Positions 1 to 32,459 of a stretch of 64,000 nt of DNA are shown one piece after another. The stretch covers positions 10,013,822-10,077,821 of the forward strand of contig NC_058055.1 in assembly GCF_020085105.1 (NCBI RefSeq), written 5' to 3'. The notes beneath the pieces were generated by a model. The model saw only the letters and a program-made list of their open reading frames with translations, made no database searches and was not told the origin of the DNA. Position numbers and translations under genes: made by a program. Source of the stretch: Siniperca chuatsi (taxonomy: Eukaryota > Chordata > Actinopteri > Centrarchiformes > Sinipercidae). Position 1 is the first letter of the stretch; every line of letters begins with the position of its first letter.

Positions 1-20812
<20,812 letters not shown>

Positions 20813-21250
20813 ACAAGAAAATTGTGTTTGAGTGGGAAAAGAAACTGATGCCTTTGTTCTTCATCGCATAGGGACCTTATTTCATCACTGCTCTACCAGT
20901 GAATTGAATCTATGTTTTACCAGTATGGAAGGGAGGAGTGCATTGAGCTCCCATAGCATCAAAACAGCAGCATATTATCAGATGATATAGAACCACATTT
21001 CCATTATAGCAATGTTCAGGTGCACTGACAGTTTTGTTTTGTAACACTAGGAGCACTTTAACTTACACAGGTTAAGTAGTTAAGATGTACAAATGTCCTT
21101 TATAAAGAGTTTGCAAAAACTGGATAGTTTACCAAAAATATTGTCTGGAGTCTGAACATAGCAATTTGGTTTCCACATTGGAGTGAACTTAAATCTTTTG
21201 CTACTGCATTATATCTAACATTTTATGTTTACCAGTTGTTATAATTCTGT

Positions 21251-21256
21251 AATAAA
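21251..21256 (+). terminator. atrx: atrx poly(A) signal
   Basis: The first canonical AATAAA after the atrx stop lies about 440 nt downstream, within AT-rich sequence and followed by a GT-rich stretch (cttgtgttgtttttg). It is the likely end of the atrx 3' UTR. Confidence 0.7.
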
Positions 21257-21634
21257 TTAACAAAATAACATATTGGTTCTTGTGTTGTTTTTGTCCATGT
21301 TTGTGAACCATCAACAAGATTCAGGCCATGACAGTTAGCAAATGTTCAGAGCAAAGATATTTTTAATTACAAATTACAATGAATGTTTTTTTTTTTTGCA
21401 GAACAAAAATCAAGATCATCACCCTCGGAAATCATATGCATTATTGTGCATATGTAGCTTAAATGTCAATATGTGTAGCTTGCTTCACAGTGTCAGTGTA
21501 TGTGTGCTGCATTAACTTTCTTAATGACATAAACATAAGGCGTTGATGTCTCCCTCCCGAGTATCCCAGTAGAAACAGAGCAGCTGTTCAGACACTGAGT
21601 CGTTCCCCTGAGAGGAAGGCTCCATGCCCAGAAG

Positions 21635-21640
21635 TTTATT
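21635..21640 (-). terminator. ccdc61: Candidate ccdc61 poly(A) signal
   Basis: TTTATT on the + strand is AATAAA on the minus strand. It would give a 3' UTR of about 1.4 kb between the convergent atrx and ccdc61 genes. Nothing else gene-like is seen in 21270-23066. This assignment is by position only. Confidence 0.35.
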
Positions 21641-23066
21641 TGTTAATTAATGAAAGCAAGCTAGCTGCAGTGGTGGAAACCCTTCAGGCTCCACTTCAAC
21701 TGACATTAGTGCAAAGGAAAGTAGTGTGTACAAAACTGTACAGGCCTGGAAAGGATCATAAAAAAAAAGTCTTTACACCGTGGATACATTTCTTATAAAT
21801 TATATTGTAGGTGGTATAAAAGGCATTAGACTGGGGAAAAATTAGAGTAAATCTTTGTACACATACACATACAGCAGTTTCATACAAAATTTGGCAGTTT
21901 CACTATCATAAAAAGGTGACAGTGTTCATACACTTGCATGCAGGATCACCATGAAAGTGGTATGGATTTATGTACACACAAATACCAATATCCATGGTTT
22001 GTCCAAAGCAATTTCTCTTTGATGAGGAGTATTGTTCACTTAGACAAATGTCAAGATTAATATTGTTTGTGCTTGAGTTTGGGACATAACCTCAAAGAGA
22101 AAATAGGGTCCACTTAGGTTCAAACAGGAGGACATGCCACCTTTTAATGCACTATGTGGATCAATTAAAGTTCATATAATGGTATCAACTATAATGCTTG
22201 AAGCGTTCAGAATCTAGCAGGAAAAAGTACATTCATTACAACATACAGATGGAAAACGCTAGCTAGAATGACATTGTGATGACATGCATGCAGCCAGCTA
22301 TGTCCTCTACTTGCTTACAGGAGCTGGAGTGTATCCCAGCATGCACTGGGCAAAAGAGACAACAGTCTATTACAAGTTTAACAGTCTATGGTTAACATGT
22401 TGATCTACTATCACGCAATCACATTCGCACCCATGGACATTTGTTTGAAATAGTTGCTGACTTAAATGTGTTTAGAAAGTTAGAGATGATGAACACACTC
22501 ACAGGGAGAAAACCCCACAACAAATGCTCTTAGATTACCAACCACTTTACATTTACCCATGTTGAAATGGGTTTTACTAAAAAAGAAAAAGGATCTGGAA
22601 GATGAAAGAGCACAACCAATACTGTCAATCAGATATATTTTTTAAAAAAGGAAAGAAAACAAGAGAGTAAAGGATAGTACTGCCAGATTTTACATCTATG
22701 TAACTCATTTAGTGAGGTGTAAAAAAAGTAAGGATAACACTACACTCAGACACAGTCATCTTTTAAGTTAATTAATAAAATATTTAAAAAAAATAATATT
22801 TTCAGTCCACAGAAAGTAGTCCTTTACAGTGATGGCTGCAGTTTCCTGAAGTCCTGGAAGTCTGACCCTCCAGAAGGAGTTTTAGTCTCTTACATGAACA
22901 CATATACACTGGTAAACCCATCCCTCATGTTTGAAGCTTGATGTGCTCCTCAGTCTGTGCACAGTAAACAAAAAACAAAAAACATCTGATGGCCTGAGCT
23001 CCAAGCTGTGCAGTTGTCAGGTAACATATCCATGTGTGGCTTGAGCAGCGGGTTGTGCAGTGGTTG

Positions 23067-26000
23067 TTAGTGTCCTGTATCCAGGTCCCTCATGTATTCC
23101 TGAAGTGCCTGCAGCCTGGCATCAATCTCCGACAGCTCAGCACCGGTATCTATGGAGCTCTCTGGGGTTGGAGATGTAAAAATGATATGATGTTTTTTTC
23201 CCCCCAATTAAAATAATTTTATTGCAGGAAAAATGTAAAAGGCTGATGAATTACCTTTGTCTTTCATTCTGTGTGTTGGAGTACTGCACAATGGCTTCCT
23301 GGTCAAAAGCCCTCCTCTAGACTAGAAACAGATCAATCGCACATTAAAAGGATAAGCCTGGTGATTGTCAACAAATCCCATGAAAAGCCCAAAACCAACA
23401 AGAACTGCATGTATAGCTGAAGCTTGATACATAGTGTATTTCCCTGTGCCATAGAGCTCCATTGTAGCCCCAAACCATTTATTCCTTTTTTAATAACTGA
23501 TGCTAAAAACTACAGTTCCCAGATGTTTTAGGAAATTACTGAGCCTTAAAAAGAAAAAGTATATATTTGCAACCTGATTTAAAGACTTACATCTTCAGAG
23601 GGGTTGAGGTTATGAGCCACAGATAGAGTCGGGAAGTCTGACAGTATTGAGAGTCGAACTAACACATTGTTGGTTTGGTCTTTTCATTGGATTTGTTGAC
23701 AGTAAGAAAAACATAGAATTACCCCAACCTTACCCTTTAAATATATAAAACAGAGCAGCAATAAACAGTGTACCAGAGTTACATTAATTACCATGTCACT
23801 CACCATACTGGGTCCATTGTAAGTCTGTTTTCTTCCTCTGTAAGCACAGAAAAACAGACGGTAAAATAACCAGCTAAGACAACAGACTTGACAAAACCTA
23901 TCTGAGGTAATCCCATCACCTGAACAGAGTTTTGGCCATTTCCTCCATATCCACTAAGGAGCTTTCAGAGGAGTTCCTGCTCCCTCTCCGCTCCACAGAT
24001 AAACTCCTGCCTCTGCTGCCGGACCGGGCCATCTGAGGATAGACCTCTCTGGAACGTGAACGCCCCCTCTCAGGGACAATGGGTGATGTCAGCATGTCCC
24101 TCCGAACCTTCCTCTGTCTGACACACACACACAAAAAAACAGGGTGAAAACTATTGTTCCGAGCAGTTACAATATCAAATACTGGTGTACTGTCAAAGGA
24201 AAAATAATGGAACCAACTTTTTGAGATCTGCCTCTTTCTGCCTGCGCTGTCTGTCCTGGATGTAAGCAGTTGGGTCAAAGCGTGGTACCCGTGACCCTGT
24301 AAGATAGTAGGCGGGAATATTGAGATCTTAACACATTATCACTCGATGTTGATAACTGACAAATTCTCTTAAAAAACATTTTGATCTACAAAAAAGTCTT
24401 TTAGGGTTTTGATTTAATACGTAACAAAAATTCACAAAAAGAGAATCAGAAAATTTGATTTTAGCCTTACAGAAATAATAGGCCGAACTACTGCAACATA
24501 ATGAGCAGAGCCAGTACCAGTGGGAGAAGGTGACGGCCTGGGTATACGAGCACGTGGTCCTGAGGAGTCCGCTCTTCTTCCTCTTTCCTCTGACCTTCGC
24601 CCTCTGTCCTCAATCTGTTCTCTGGATCCTGAACGAGCCCTGACTGTCCCGTACCCTGACCTTCTTTCGCGGGACAGAGAGCGATAGATTTCCCCATCAA
24701 CTCGAGAGCTGATGTGACCAGACACGGGAGTCACTCTGCTGCAGACACACAAAGAGGGTGTGTGCCAAGTAGGTAAACAAGATTCAGATTTCAAATGTTT
24801 ACTCCACATTGTAAGTGAATGAATGAAAGCGAGAGAAAGTAAAGATATAGTACACGCTTAGATTGTCTAACCCTCTCCGTAGTAACCCCAGCTCATTGGT
24901 GAGACTCTTGACACGAACACGAAGAGCGCACTCTGATGCTCTCAGCTCCTCCAACTAGTCAGGACAGGGGAAAAACATGTCAGAACCAGCTGAGTAACAA
25001 AGGAAACAACATAAATCTTTTTAAGTTGACTACTTTGAGAAGAAGAAGAGGTCCACCTGCTCCAATAGGAGTCGCTGCTCCTGGCCTCTTTTGCTTGCTG
25101 AGCGTTGACTTTTGGCCCTCTCCTTGACAAGCTGCTCCTCCAGCGTCCTCACCACATCTCTGACCCTCCAGTCCTCTCGTCCAGGTGTGGAACCACTTCC
25201 ACTGATCTGCAGTCGCTCCAGAACCTTGGCCATGGCCTCCTTCTCTTCTTTCACTAGAGCCAGCCTTGAAAACAGTAGGAGGCATCAAAAAAAAAAAAGA
25301 GTCCCACATCCCTTCATATTGGTCACGCTGATGGAGATGAAATGCAACCTACTCTGCTCGTAGCCGCTGCATTTCTAGTTCTGCAGATTTGTTAACTCCA
25401 TGAGAGGTGACAGCGCTGAGCTCAGCCCTCAGAGCTCTGACTTCTTTCTGCAGGGCAGCCGGGTCAGGCTTACCCACATAGGGCAGGGGTAAAGGGTAGT
25501 GTATCCTACAAATATAAAATAGTTAAATAGTTATTACCACTGACATACCCAAAATACTGAGAAGATAAAATCTGTGGCCAAAAGAGGGTATCACCAAACA
25601 AAATGATGTTTAATATGTGACTTTGTAAACACAAACCTGTCAAACTCCACAGTGTATATGAGGATTAGATATCTTTTGGCAGTGAGAGCAGATGACTGCT
25701 GATGGCCACGAGGACGACTAACCACTCCTGCTTTTCTGTTACGTAGCAGCTCCAGGTCAGCATAGGTCAAGAGGTCGAGTGTAACAGAATCAGTCGTCTG
25801 CAGAAAAAGTTCACGTTAACTATGAAAGATCAGAAACAGACTTCATGGCCATCAACTTGAGAAAAAAAGAAACTTATAAAAGATTATAAATGTTTTTATG
25901 ATGGTGGCCTCCTGGTTTTACATTTATTACCTTCTCATGTGCAGCAATAAAAATGTTTTTACCATTTAATTCACAATTATAGTTTAAATACACAAAAAAT

Positions 26001-26853
26001 AATGTTTTTCTCTTCTGAGAATGATGAATCTAATGTGCTATTAAATTGTTTAACTGTCTTTGCTCATATTTGACTGTTTTTGTGGTCCGTGTATTACTTT
26101 TGTTTTAGCCACAAACAGCCTGATGTTTGTTAAAACAGCACACACAAGTGTGTGTGTGTGTACTGTGCTTGTATGTATATGACAGTTCAGTTGAGACCGA
26201 TTTCTAAATGTACGCAAATTTCCAATTGTTTCTCTTATTTTCCTCCAAGCCCTCTCCTGTTGACCCCTGTTCCTGTGCATTAATGAAAAGGAGAGAAGGA
26301 ATAAGACAGCTCAGGATAACTGTGCATTTTTCGCTCAAGTGGAAACACTGAACTTGAATGAATGAGTCTCGCCTTGGCTCACACAGCCTCGGGCAAATCT
26401 GTGTCTGTTCACATCTTTCTATTGACTTATACTTTATTGAATGTATGCATTTGTGCCACCTCTACATTTTCTTTCATTTTATCTGAGCGCATCTTCAAAC
26501 ATACCTTTCTAACAGCTGATTCCAACATGCTACAGAAAATGGGGAACTGCTTGAAGTTTCCAGTTTTGCGGGTGAGGTCCTCGATGTCTAAAAAAAAAAA
26601 AAAAAAAAAGAGAGAGAGAGAGAAAAAAAAAAGAATTAAATAATGTGAGTGAGAGTATTTGTGCCTGTGATGACATTTAATATGTGATAAATGTTTGCTA
26701 CTTACATGCTGGATCAAAGTCCCCCCTCCACTGATCTGCTGTCAATGAGTCGGAGATTTCGACTATCAGTAAACCCTTGTCCACCTCTATCTTCACAGAA
26801 AACTCCACTCCTCGAAATACAATATCCTCCATCACCTCAGAGCCCTCCTCCAT
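23067..26853 (-). CDS. ccdc61: CCDC61 (VFL3 homologue), centriole/basal-body protein
   Basis: Thirteen coding exons, read on the minus strand: 26853-26706, 26587-26505, 25797-25637, 25505-25353, 25264-25057, 24954-24872, 24738-24518, 24296-24218, 24117-23920, 23837-23804, 23637-23591, 23316-23255, 23161-23067. They join in phase to 523 residues, against 512 in human. The N-terminal head (VFRGVEFSVKIE, DLTRKTGNFKQFPIFCSMLESA, VTLDLLTYADLE, YLILIYTVEFDRIHYPLPLPY) belongs to the XRCC4/SAS-6-like fold known for this family. A coiled coil follows, then a basic Arg/Ser-rich region with ARIPRPSPSPTG, and the conserved end LSEIDARLQALQEYM. In other species the protein acts at centrioles and basal bodies. 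The three small exons at 23804, 23591 and 23255 are the least certain, because their translation is poorly conserved, but they are needed to keep the frame. Confidence 0.92.
23345..23720. repeat. Dispersed repeat covering one ccdc61 intron and a 47-nt exon
   Basis: It begins aggataagcctggtgattgt and includes ctgtgccatagagctccattgt; its right end runs into a gtaagaaaaacatagaatt block. It shares these words with 39806-40260. The predicted ccdc61 exon 23591-23637 lies within or beside it, which is one reason that exon is uncertain. Confidence 0.45.
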
Positions 26854-27551
26854 TGCTCTGGGTCTGTGTAGGGGAAATCAATTATTCCTATGAATTAGGA
26901 GCAACTGCTCTACTGCTAAAAAAACACAGCTGGGTAATGTTAGTGGGCCATTTTACAAGATACATACATCTGATGCCAGGAACAAATTACAAGGTCTACA
27001 GCCTGATCATAACCCTGATCGCCTCCCAGCAGAGCCTCAGACCAGATGGAGCCACCAAGACCATATCAAACGTCTTGACAAATTTGGAAAAATCCAAACC
27101 AGATTTGCTATAGTTTAAAGATGTTAACAATGGAAATCTGAATTCGAGACAATCTGTAAAAATCTGTCATTCAATGATACATGCCACGTTTTTTGTCCAC
27201 TAGTGGGTTCATGGCCTCAGAGAAACAACCCAAAAGTCATATTATCAGTAAAGTAGGTAGTGCATGTCTCATGTGCATGTCCTGTTTCCTACTCACAGGA
27301 TTGTTTTTGGAAAGTGCGTTCAGTGTGTACTGAATTTATATGATTTGTGCAGATTTGCATTCCCTTTACATTAAAAGATTTTTTTTTTATTCAGTATTTT
27401 AAAAACCTAGTTGTAAAAACTAGGGTATAGCCAGTATAGAAAAGGATAGATGCCTGTTAGCTATAGATATTATTTCTCGGCATCAGCATAGTCATTTTAA
27501 AGGGTCTCTATATCATTATTCTGGCTTTCTCTCACATTTCACCTGGCTCAC

Positions 27552-27672
27552 CTCACAAAGTCTGTCTTCATGAAAACACACCGCGAGGGGCGGTAGCGAG
27601 CCGACCGCGTCCATTTCAAAAGGTGTCATCGTTTTTATTGGACTAAAGTTCTGGTTGGTGGGTCATATCATA
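27552..27672. promoter_or_regulatory. Compact head-to-head promoter of ccdc61 and the IP3 3-kinase gene
   Basis: A minus-strand donor (GTGAGC) at 27551-27546 ends a ccdc61 leader exon. A plus-strand ATG exon begins at 27672 and ends in a GTGAGT donor after 27713. Between them lie CG-rich blocks (ccgcgaggggcggtagcgag) and an ATTGG (inverted CCAAT) box at 27637-27641; no TATA box is obvious. Both genes therefore appear to start within about 120 bp of each other. The leader exon also holds a minus-strand ATG (27571-27569) that is in frame with ccdc61 after splicing and would add 10 residues. Confidence 0.6.
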
Positions 27673-30600
27673 TGTCGAGTACTCAGAAAATGTCTACGGT
27701 CATGTTTTACGAGGTGAGTTATTAATTATGTTTATTTTGCTGCGTTACAACGCTGTTAGATTTCGCGCTCGACTTCACTTTCTCCCGTGCACAGTGAAAG
27801 AGACTGTGACACGAAATCTGTGTTAACCTCACCTTTGTATTTTCACTGTACATGAAAAGAAAACATTATAGGCGGTGGGGGAGTTGCTTGTTTTGCTAAC
27901 TTAGTTCACGTTAAGTTTGAGGGTCGGCTCTATGCAATTGATAATTCCTTCTGAAATACAACTAACGCTACGATATCTTCAACTTCTCTGTCAAGAGATC
28001 AGCTAGCAGGAGCTCTTCGCTCCGGTAACGTCAACTGGCCAACGTTAGCTAAGGTTAGCTAGCATGGACATCGTTAGTTAGCTCTGGGTCACGCAAGTTA
28101 GTTAACTTGACTCGCAGCTAGCTAACCAAGCTATCTGTAAGCGGTCCACATAACGTTATTCAGCGTGCGAATAAACGCCAAACAAAAATACGTTAACGTT
28201 ACCTTTGGTTGCAGTAATGATCCTTAATGAGGTAAAATGTCAACACATAGCTACCCGTTGGAAAAGCATCGTTGCGTTAGCTAGCTGAAGTAAATGAAAC
28301 AGCTAGCCGCTTGGTTGGTGGTACAATACAGTCCAAAACTATTTGTAAGCCACCGGCACCGTGGAGACAGAGGCGGTTCAACAACCGGGAACCGTTAAAT
28401 TCTTCTTCTTCACTTTGTTCTGCCTCTGCTGCCTCTTCCTCTGCCTAAATCTGACGGAGGCTTGACGCCTCTGAGGTGTATCTCTGCCCTCCACTGGTAG
28501 TGAACAGACATTACCTCCTTCTTCTTCTCCTTTTGAGTTTTATGGCGGTTGGCATCCATAAGTGTGCATTACCGCCACCTACTGGATTGTAACAGCTTCA
28601 CAGTGTAAAGTATTTACAGTAACTTAACTCAGACCCAGTTGTCTGAGTTGGTGCAACTCCTTCCCTCAATGTAACATCTAGATCCTCTCCACTGCAAGAT
28701 TAGTAGTGGTGGAAGAAGTATCAGATATTTCTTAAGTAGCAATACAACAATGTAAATGCTCCAATATAAGTAAAAGACCTGCATTCAAAATTGGACTCAA
28801 TATTCAAAAATATCAAAATACCAAAGTATCATCACTGATAATAGTGCTGCAGAAAAATGCAAATATGCTATAAAAATCTAAAATGTAGGCTACTGAAAGT
28901 ACTGTGCAGAAAAATGATGTCTGCCTATTATTGGATTACTTTAACTCTTGCATTGATTTGTAAGCTGCATTTTACTGGTGTAGATGGTGAAGTGGAGCTA
29001 ACTTCAGCTGCTTTATATACTTTTGGATAGTGTAATCTGCAACACTGCATCATATTTTATAAACTGATAATTTTTTGTGTATGTAAAATCTTAATCTGGA
29101 AAGTTACTATTGCAGCTCAAGTTGTCAAATAAATATAGTGAAGTAAAAAGTACAATATTTCCCTCCAGATTGTAGTGGAGTAGAATTATAAAATAGCATC
29201 TAAGTGAAGTATAAATACCTTTTAAAATTGTAGTGGTAGTTACTTTTTACCACTGCAAATGAAAACATTAGTTCAACACAGTACTGCTAGAGTAGTATAT
29301 CTAATTTATAACGATGAACAGACAGAACCAAGCATCTCTTCATATTTGTGAAGTTCTTAGCAGTTTATGAAAATTATAATAGTATTTATAACATATTATA
29401 TGTAACATTTTCCTCCTCTATTTTCAACATAAATTTAAAACTTTGAACCAACTTCCATGTTGACATTGTCAACATCTGTGTGTTCAACCTTCCACTGTTT
29501 GGTTAAGTGGTTAATAGCAGTTTTCAGTAGAAAACAAGTGCTTCCTGTAAATGTTTGATGAACCTGTTGCATAAGATCAGAGCCGACCCTGTCATCTGCA
29601 TGTCTTCACTCAGTCTCGGTGAAGGGCTGTTTCCACGGAGACGTTGTTCACCCATTAGGCAAACAGTCCAGTGACTGAGTCTGAAGTCTGAGGTCCTTGC
29701 TGCCGGTCTGTAAAGGCACAGAAAAACAAAGGCAGCAGAGGAGTGTGACCTGGAGTAAGTGTGTGCTAAAGAATGACTGACTGAGGTTTTTTGGTCCTCC
29801 GATGCAGAACTCCGCATGGCATAAACACAGAAGTTGCGGGACTTCATCTCTCCTTGCTATGACTCCCAAGAAACCTCAGCAATGGCTGCAAGTGGTCGGA
29901 CATGCAGGTTTGTTTATCTGGTCTCACTTGTTTTTCATTTTGCTCCTTAGCAGGTCTAATATTGGTTAAAAAAGTCTTGTGTGTCCTTTCCTCTGAGTCT
30001 TCTTTTCCTTGCTTGTCTTCTTAGGGAGCTTTCATGTTGGGGATTATGGTACACTGCTGAAGAGGTTTTGTGAGGGGGAGCAACAATGCTACCTTAGGCT
30101 GATGGAGGACGCTTTGAGGCCCTTTGTTCCAGCTTACCACGGTGTGGTGCAGCGGGACGAGCAGGATTACAACATGATGGATAACTTGCTGACCCATTTC
30201 AACACACCTGCCATCATGGACTGCAAGATGGGCAGTCGGTAAGTTTTAACGGGGCAATTTCTGTCACTGAGAGCAGTTGAATGAGTTTTCTTTCAGGCAA
30301 ATTTGAAGGAGGAGACATATAGTGCAGCACTGATTCTCAAAAAGGCCTTATAGTTTCTTAGATATCCTGAATATCAAAAATGACATCAATGAAACATAAT
30401 CATTTACTAATAAAATCAGCAGAAAAAGTTTTCTATGGTATAATAGTTGTTTAAATAGCCCCGTAACCTATTCACAAATGCTCAGTTTGGGCTCAAACTG
30501 TTTTAGAGGCTGAAATACAACATTATAAAACAACTATTAATTAAATAATAGCTTCATTTAATTGCAGTTGTCAGACATAGAAAAAAAGATTTTCATGTAA

Positions 30601-32225
30601 GTAGTATTTATAAATACTTAACAAATGAGCATCTTTTGCACTCAAATTATATCATTGGATCTTATGTTAAAGTAATATGTTCCTCTTTGAAGCGTTGTTT
30701 TTTTCACAGTTATAATACACCTTTAATACATTTAATATGCTCACAATAAAGACAGTGAGGCGCTGTCCTTCACAGCACATACCTCGAGGAGGAGCTGCTG
30801 ATGGCCCGAGAACGGCCCCAGCCCCGTAACGACATGTATGAGAAGATGGTGGCTGTGGACCCAGAGGCCCCAACAGTTCAGGAACGAGCCCAGCAGGGAG
30901 TGCTGAAAACTAGGTATATGCAGTGGAGGGAGACGCTGAGCTCCACAACAACTCTGGGCTTCCGTATTGAAGGATTCAGGGTAAGCTCATCAAAGATGGT
31001 TGCGTCATGTAATTGATTCATCTTGATATACTGTATAGGGAATAAATGCTGCTAGGTTGACAATCTTGGAAAAATGCAGTTTTTTTCAGCAATAAATGCC
31101 TATTTTCATAGTCTAATAGCTGCAAATTTTGCATTATAATGCTGTAATCTGTACGCTTCCTGTGCAGAAGGCAAACGAAGAATGTCACACAAACTTCAAA
31201 AGAACCAAAAGCAGAGAGCAGGTGATGGAAGCACTTAACAACTTTGTTGAGTCCGATAAACACATTGCGGTGAGTGTGAACTTCACTGACCTTCATTTAC
31301 TTGTAGATTCGTTTTTGTTTCCATCCATCCATCCATTTTCTACCGCTTGGTCCCTGTTAGGGGTCGCGGGTGACTGGAGCCTATCCCAGTGACTTTGGGC
31401 CTTAGGCAGGGTACACCCTGGACAGTGGCCAACTCGTCGCAGGGCTAACACAGACACAGACAAGGACAGACAACCATTCACTCTCACATTCATTCAATAC
31501 GGGCAATTTAGAGTTATCAATTAACCTACACATGCATGTCTTTGGACGGTGGGAGGAAGCCGGAGAACCCGGAGAGAACCCACGGTAACACGGGGAGGAC
31601 ATGCAGACTCCAGAGATTGTGTGACGTTGGTCTGGTCCGGGAATCGATCCCACGAACCCACGATCTCCTTATTGGGAGGCAGGAGCTTTTAGCCGCTCTG
31701 CCACCGTGCACCCCTCGTTTTTGTTTCCTCTCTTGTAAATCTTGTGTCTTTCCCTTCAGTGGGGCTATCTGAGACGGCTGAAACAGTTGCGGCAGGTCTT
31801 GGAGGCGTCAGACTTCTTCAGAACACATGAGGTAGATGTCTTGAGCAGGATTTTGGAAATGTGAAGGAAAGAACCACTGAGCTTGTTCCAAAAGAGCTAT
31901 GCTAGAAATCTATGGTGCCCATTTTTTATTGGCTGGTGTAGGCAGGCTTAGGCTGATAATATACAGTAGCACATTTGTCCAGTGGTGGAACCTTTTTCTA
32001 ACAACTGTATCCCTGCAGGTTGTGGGCAGTTCCTTACTGTTTGTACATGACTGGACAGGCAGAACAGGAGTCTGGATGATTGACTTTGGAAAGACAGTGG
32101 CCTTGCCGCCGCACCTCACCTTGGACCACCGTACTCCCTGGGTAGAGGGCAATCGAGAAGATGGCTACCTGTGGGGTCTGGACAACCTCATTGATATACT
32201 GGCCAACATGCTGCCACTGACCTGA
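27672..32225 (+). CDS. itpkc: Inositol-trisphosphate 3-kinase, itpkc-like, short N-terminus
   Basis: The enzyme phosphorylates Ins(1,4,5)P3 to Ins(1,3,4,5)P4 in the cytosol. Exons: 27672-27713 (tentative), 29808-29907, 30025-30238, 30776-30980, 31168-31269, 31760-31831, 32019-32225. The phase is kept and the product is 313 residues. Catalytic-domain landmarks are [35 protein letters not shown] (the PxxxDxKxG signature), [49 protein letters not shown] and [14 protein letters not shown]. Mammalian ITPKA, B and C carry long N-termini for actin or calmodulin binding. None is found here, and the usual calmodulin-binding segment just before the kinase domain is not recognisable. If exon 1 is wrong, the first usable Met is at 29859. 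Assignment to the C paralogue rests partly on 19q13-type neighbours. Confidence 0.88.
27990..28300. repeat. Cluster of GTTAGCTAGC-type motifs behind the shared promoter
   Basis: The first intron of the kinase gene begins with many overlapping TTAGCTA, GCTAGC, TTAACG and AACGTTA words, for example near 28035-28060, 28075-28130, 28190-28200 and 28275-28290. No ORF is present. Such stretches are common near promoters in fish; their function is unknown. Confidence 0.45.
28505..28600 (-). repeat. SINE-type 3' fragment ending in (AAG)n
   Basis: On the minus strand the sequence runs ccagtaggtggcggtaatgc, then gccaaccgccataaaactc, and ends in agaagaagaagg. I recognise this as the 3' end of a short element common in teleosts. 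Only the end is present. Confidence 0.5.
28695..29262. repeat. MITE-like element with inverted ends, about 570 bp
   Basis: The left end reads tagtggtggaagaagtatc. The right end reads gtagttactttttaccactgc, roughly its reverse complement. The body carries phrases typical of the fish element that mentions repeated 'agtaaaagtac' words (ataagtaaaagacctgcat, gtagtggagtagaattataaa). It lies in the first intron of the kinase gene and has no ORF. Confidence 0.55.
31323..31714 (-). mobile_element. Full-length tRNA-headed SINE with 14-bp target-site duplication
   Basis: Read on the minus strand, the 392-bp insert starts with a tRNA-like head (ggtggcagagcggct, B box gtgggttcgatccc). It continues into a body found at the 3' end of fish L2-type LINEs (gtgggaggaagccgg and tgtaccctg motifs) and ends in a (TGGA)n tail. 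It is flanked by identical 14-bp copies, 31309-31322 and 31715-31728 (tcgtttttgtttcc). It lies in the intron between the kinase exons at 31168 and 31760. The intact duplication suggests a fairly recent insertion. Confidence 0.85.
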
Positions 32226-32446
32226 ACGCCACTCTAAACATGTGTGGAAATGTACTCTCAATCCTTCCTTCCCCACTCATGAGTGCAGAATGACTGCAGA
32301 TGCACTGGCTTCTGAAATGGTTGTCAAGAATTGTGGGGATGAACTCTAATGAGGGTGTAAACAATGGAAGATGTGATTGATTACAATAACAACACATTTT
32401 GCAAAATGTGTTATCAAGTAAATATTTTCCATAACAGATTTTTGTC

Positions 32447-32452
32447 AATAAA
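32447..32452 (+). terminator. itpkc: IP3 3-kinase poly(A) signal
   Basis: AATAAA about 220 nt after the stop codon, the first one downstream, followed by T/G-containing sequence. Confidence 0.65.
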
Positions 32453-32459
32453 TTAGGCC

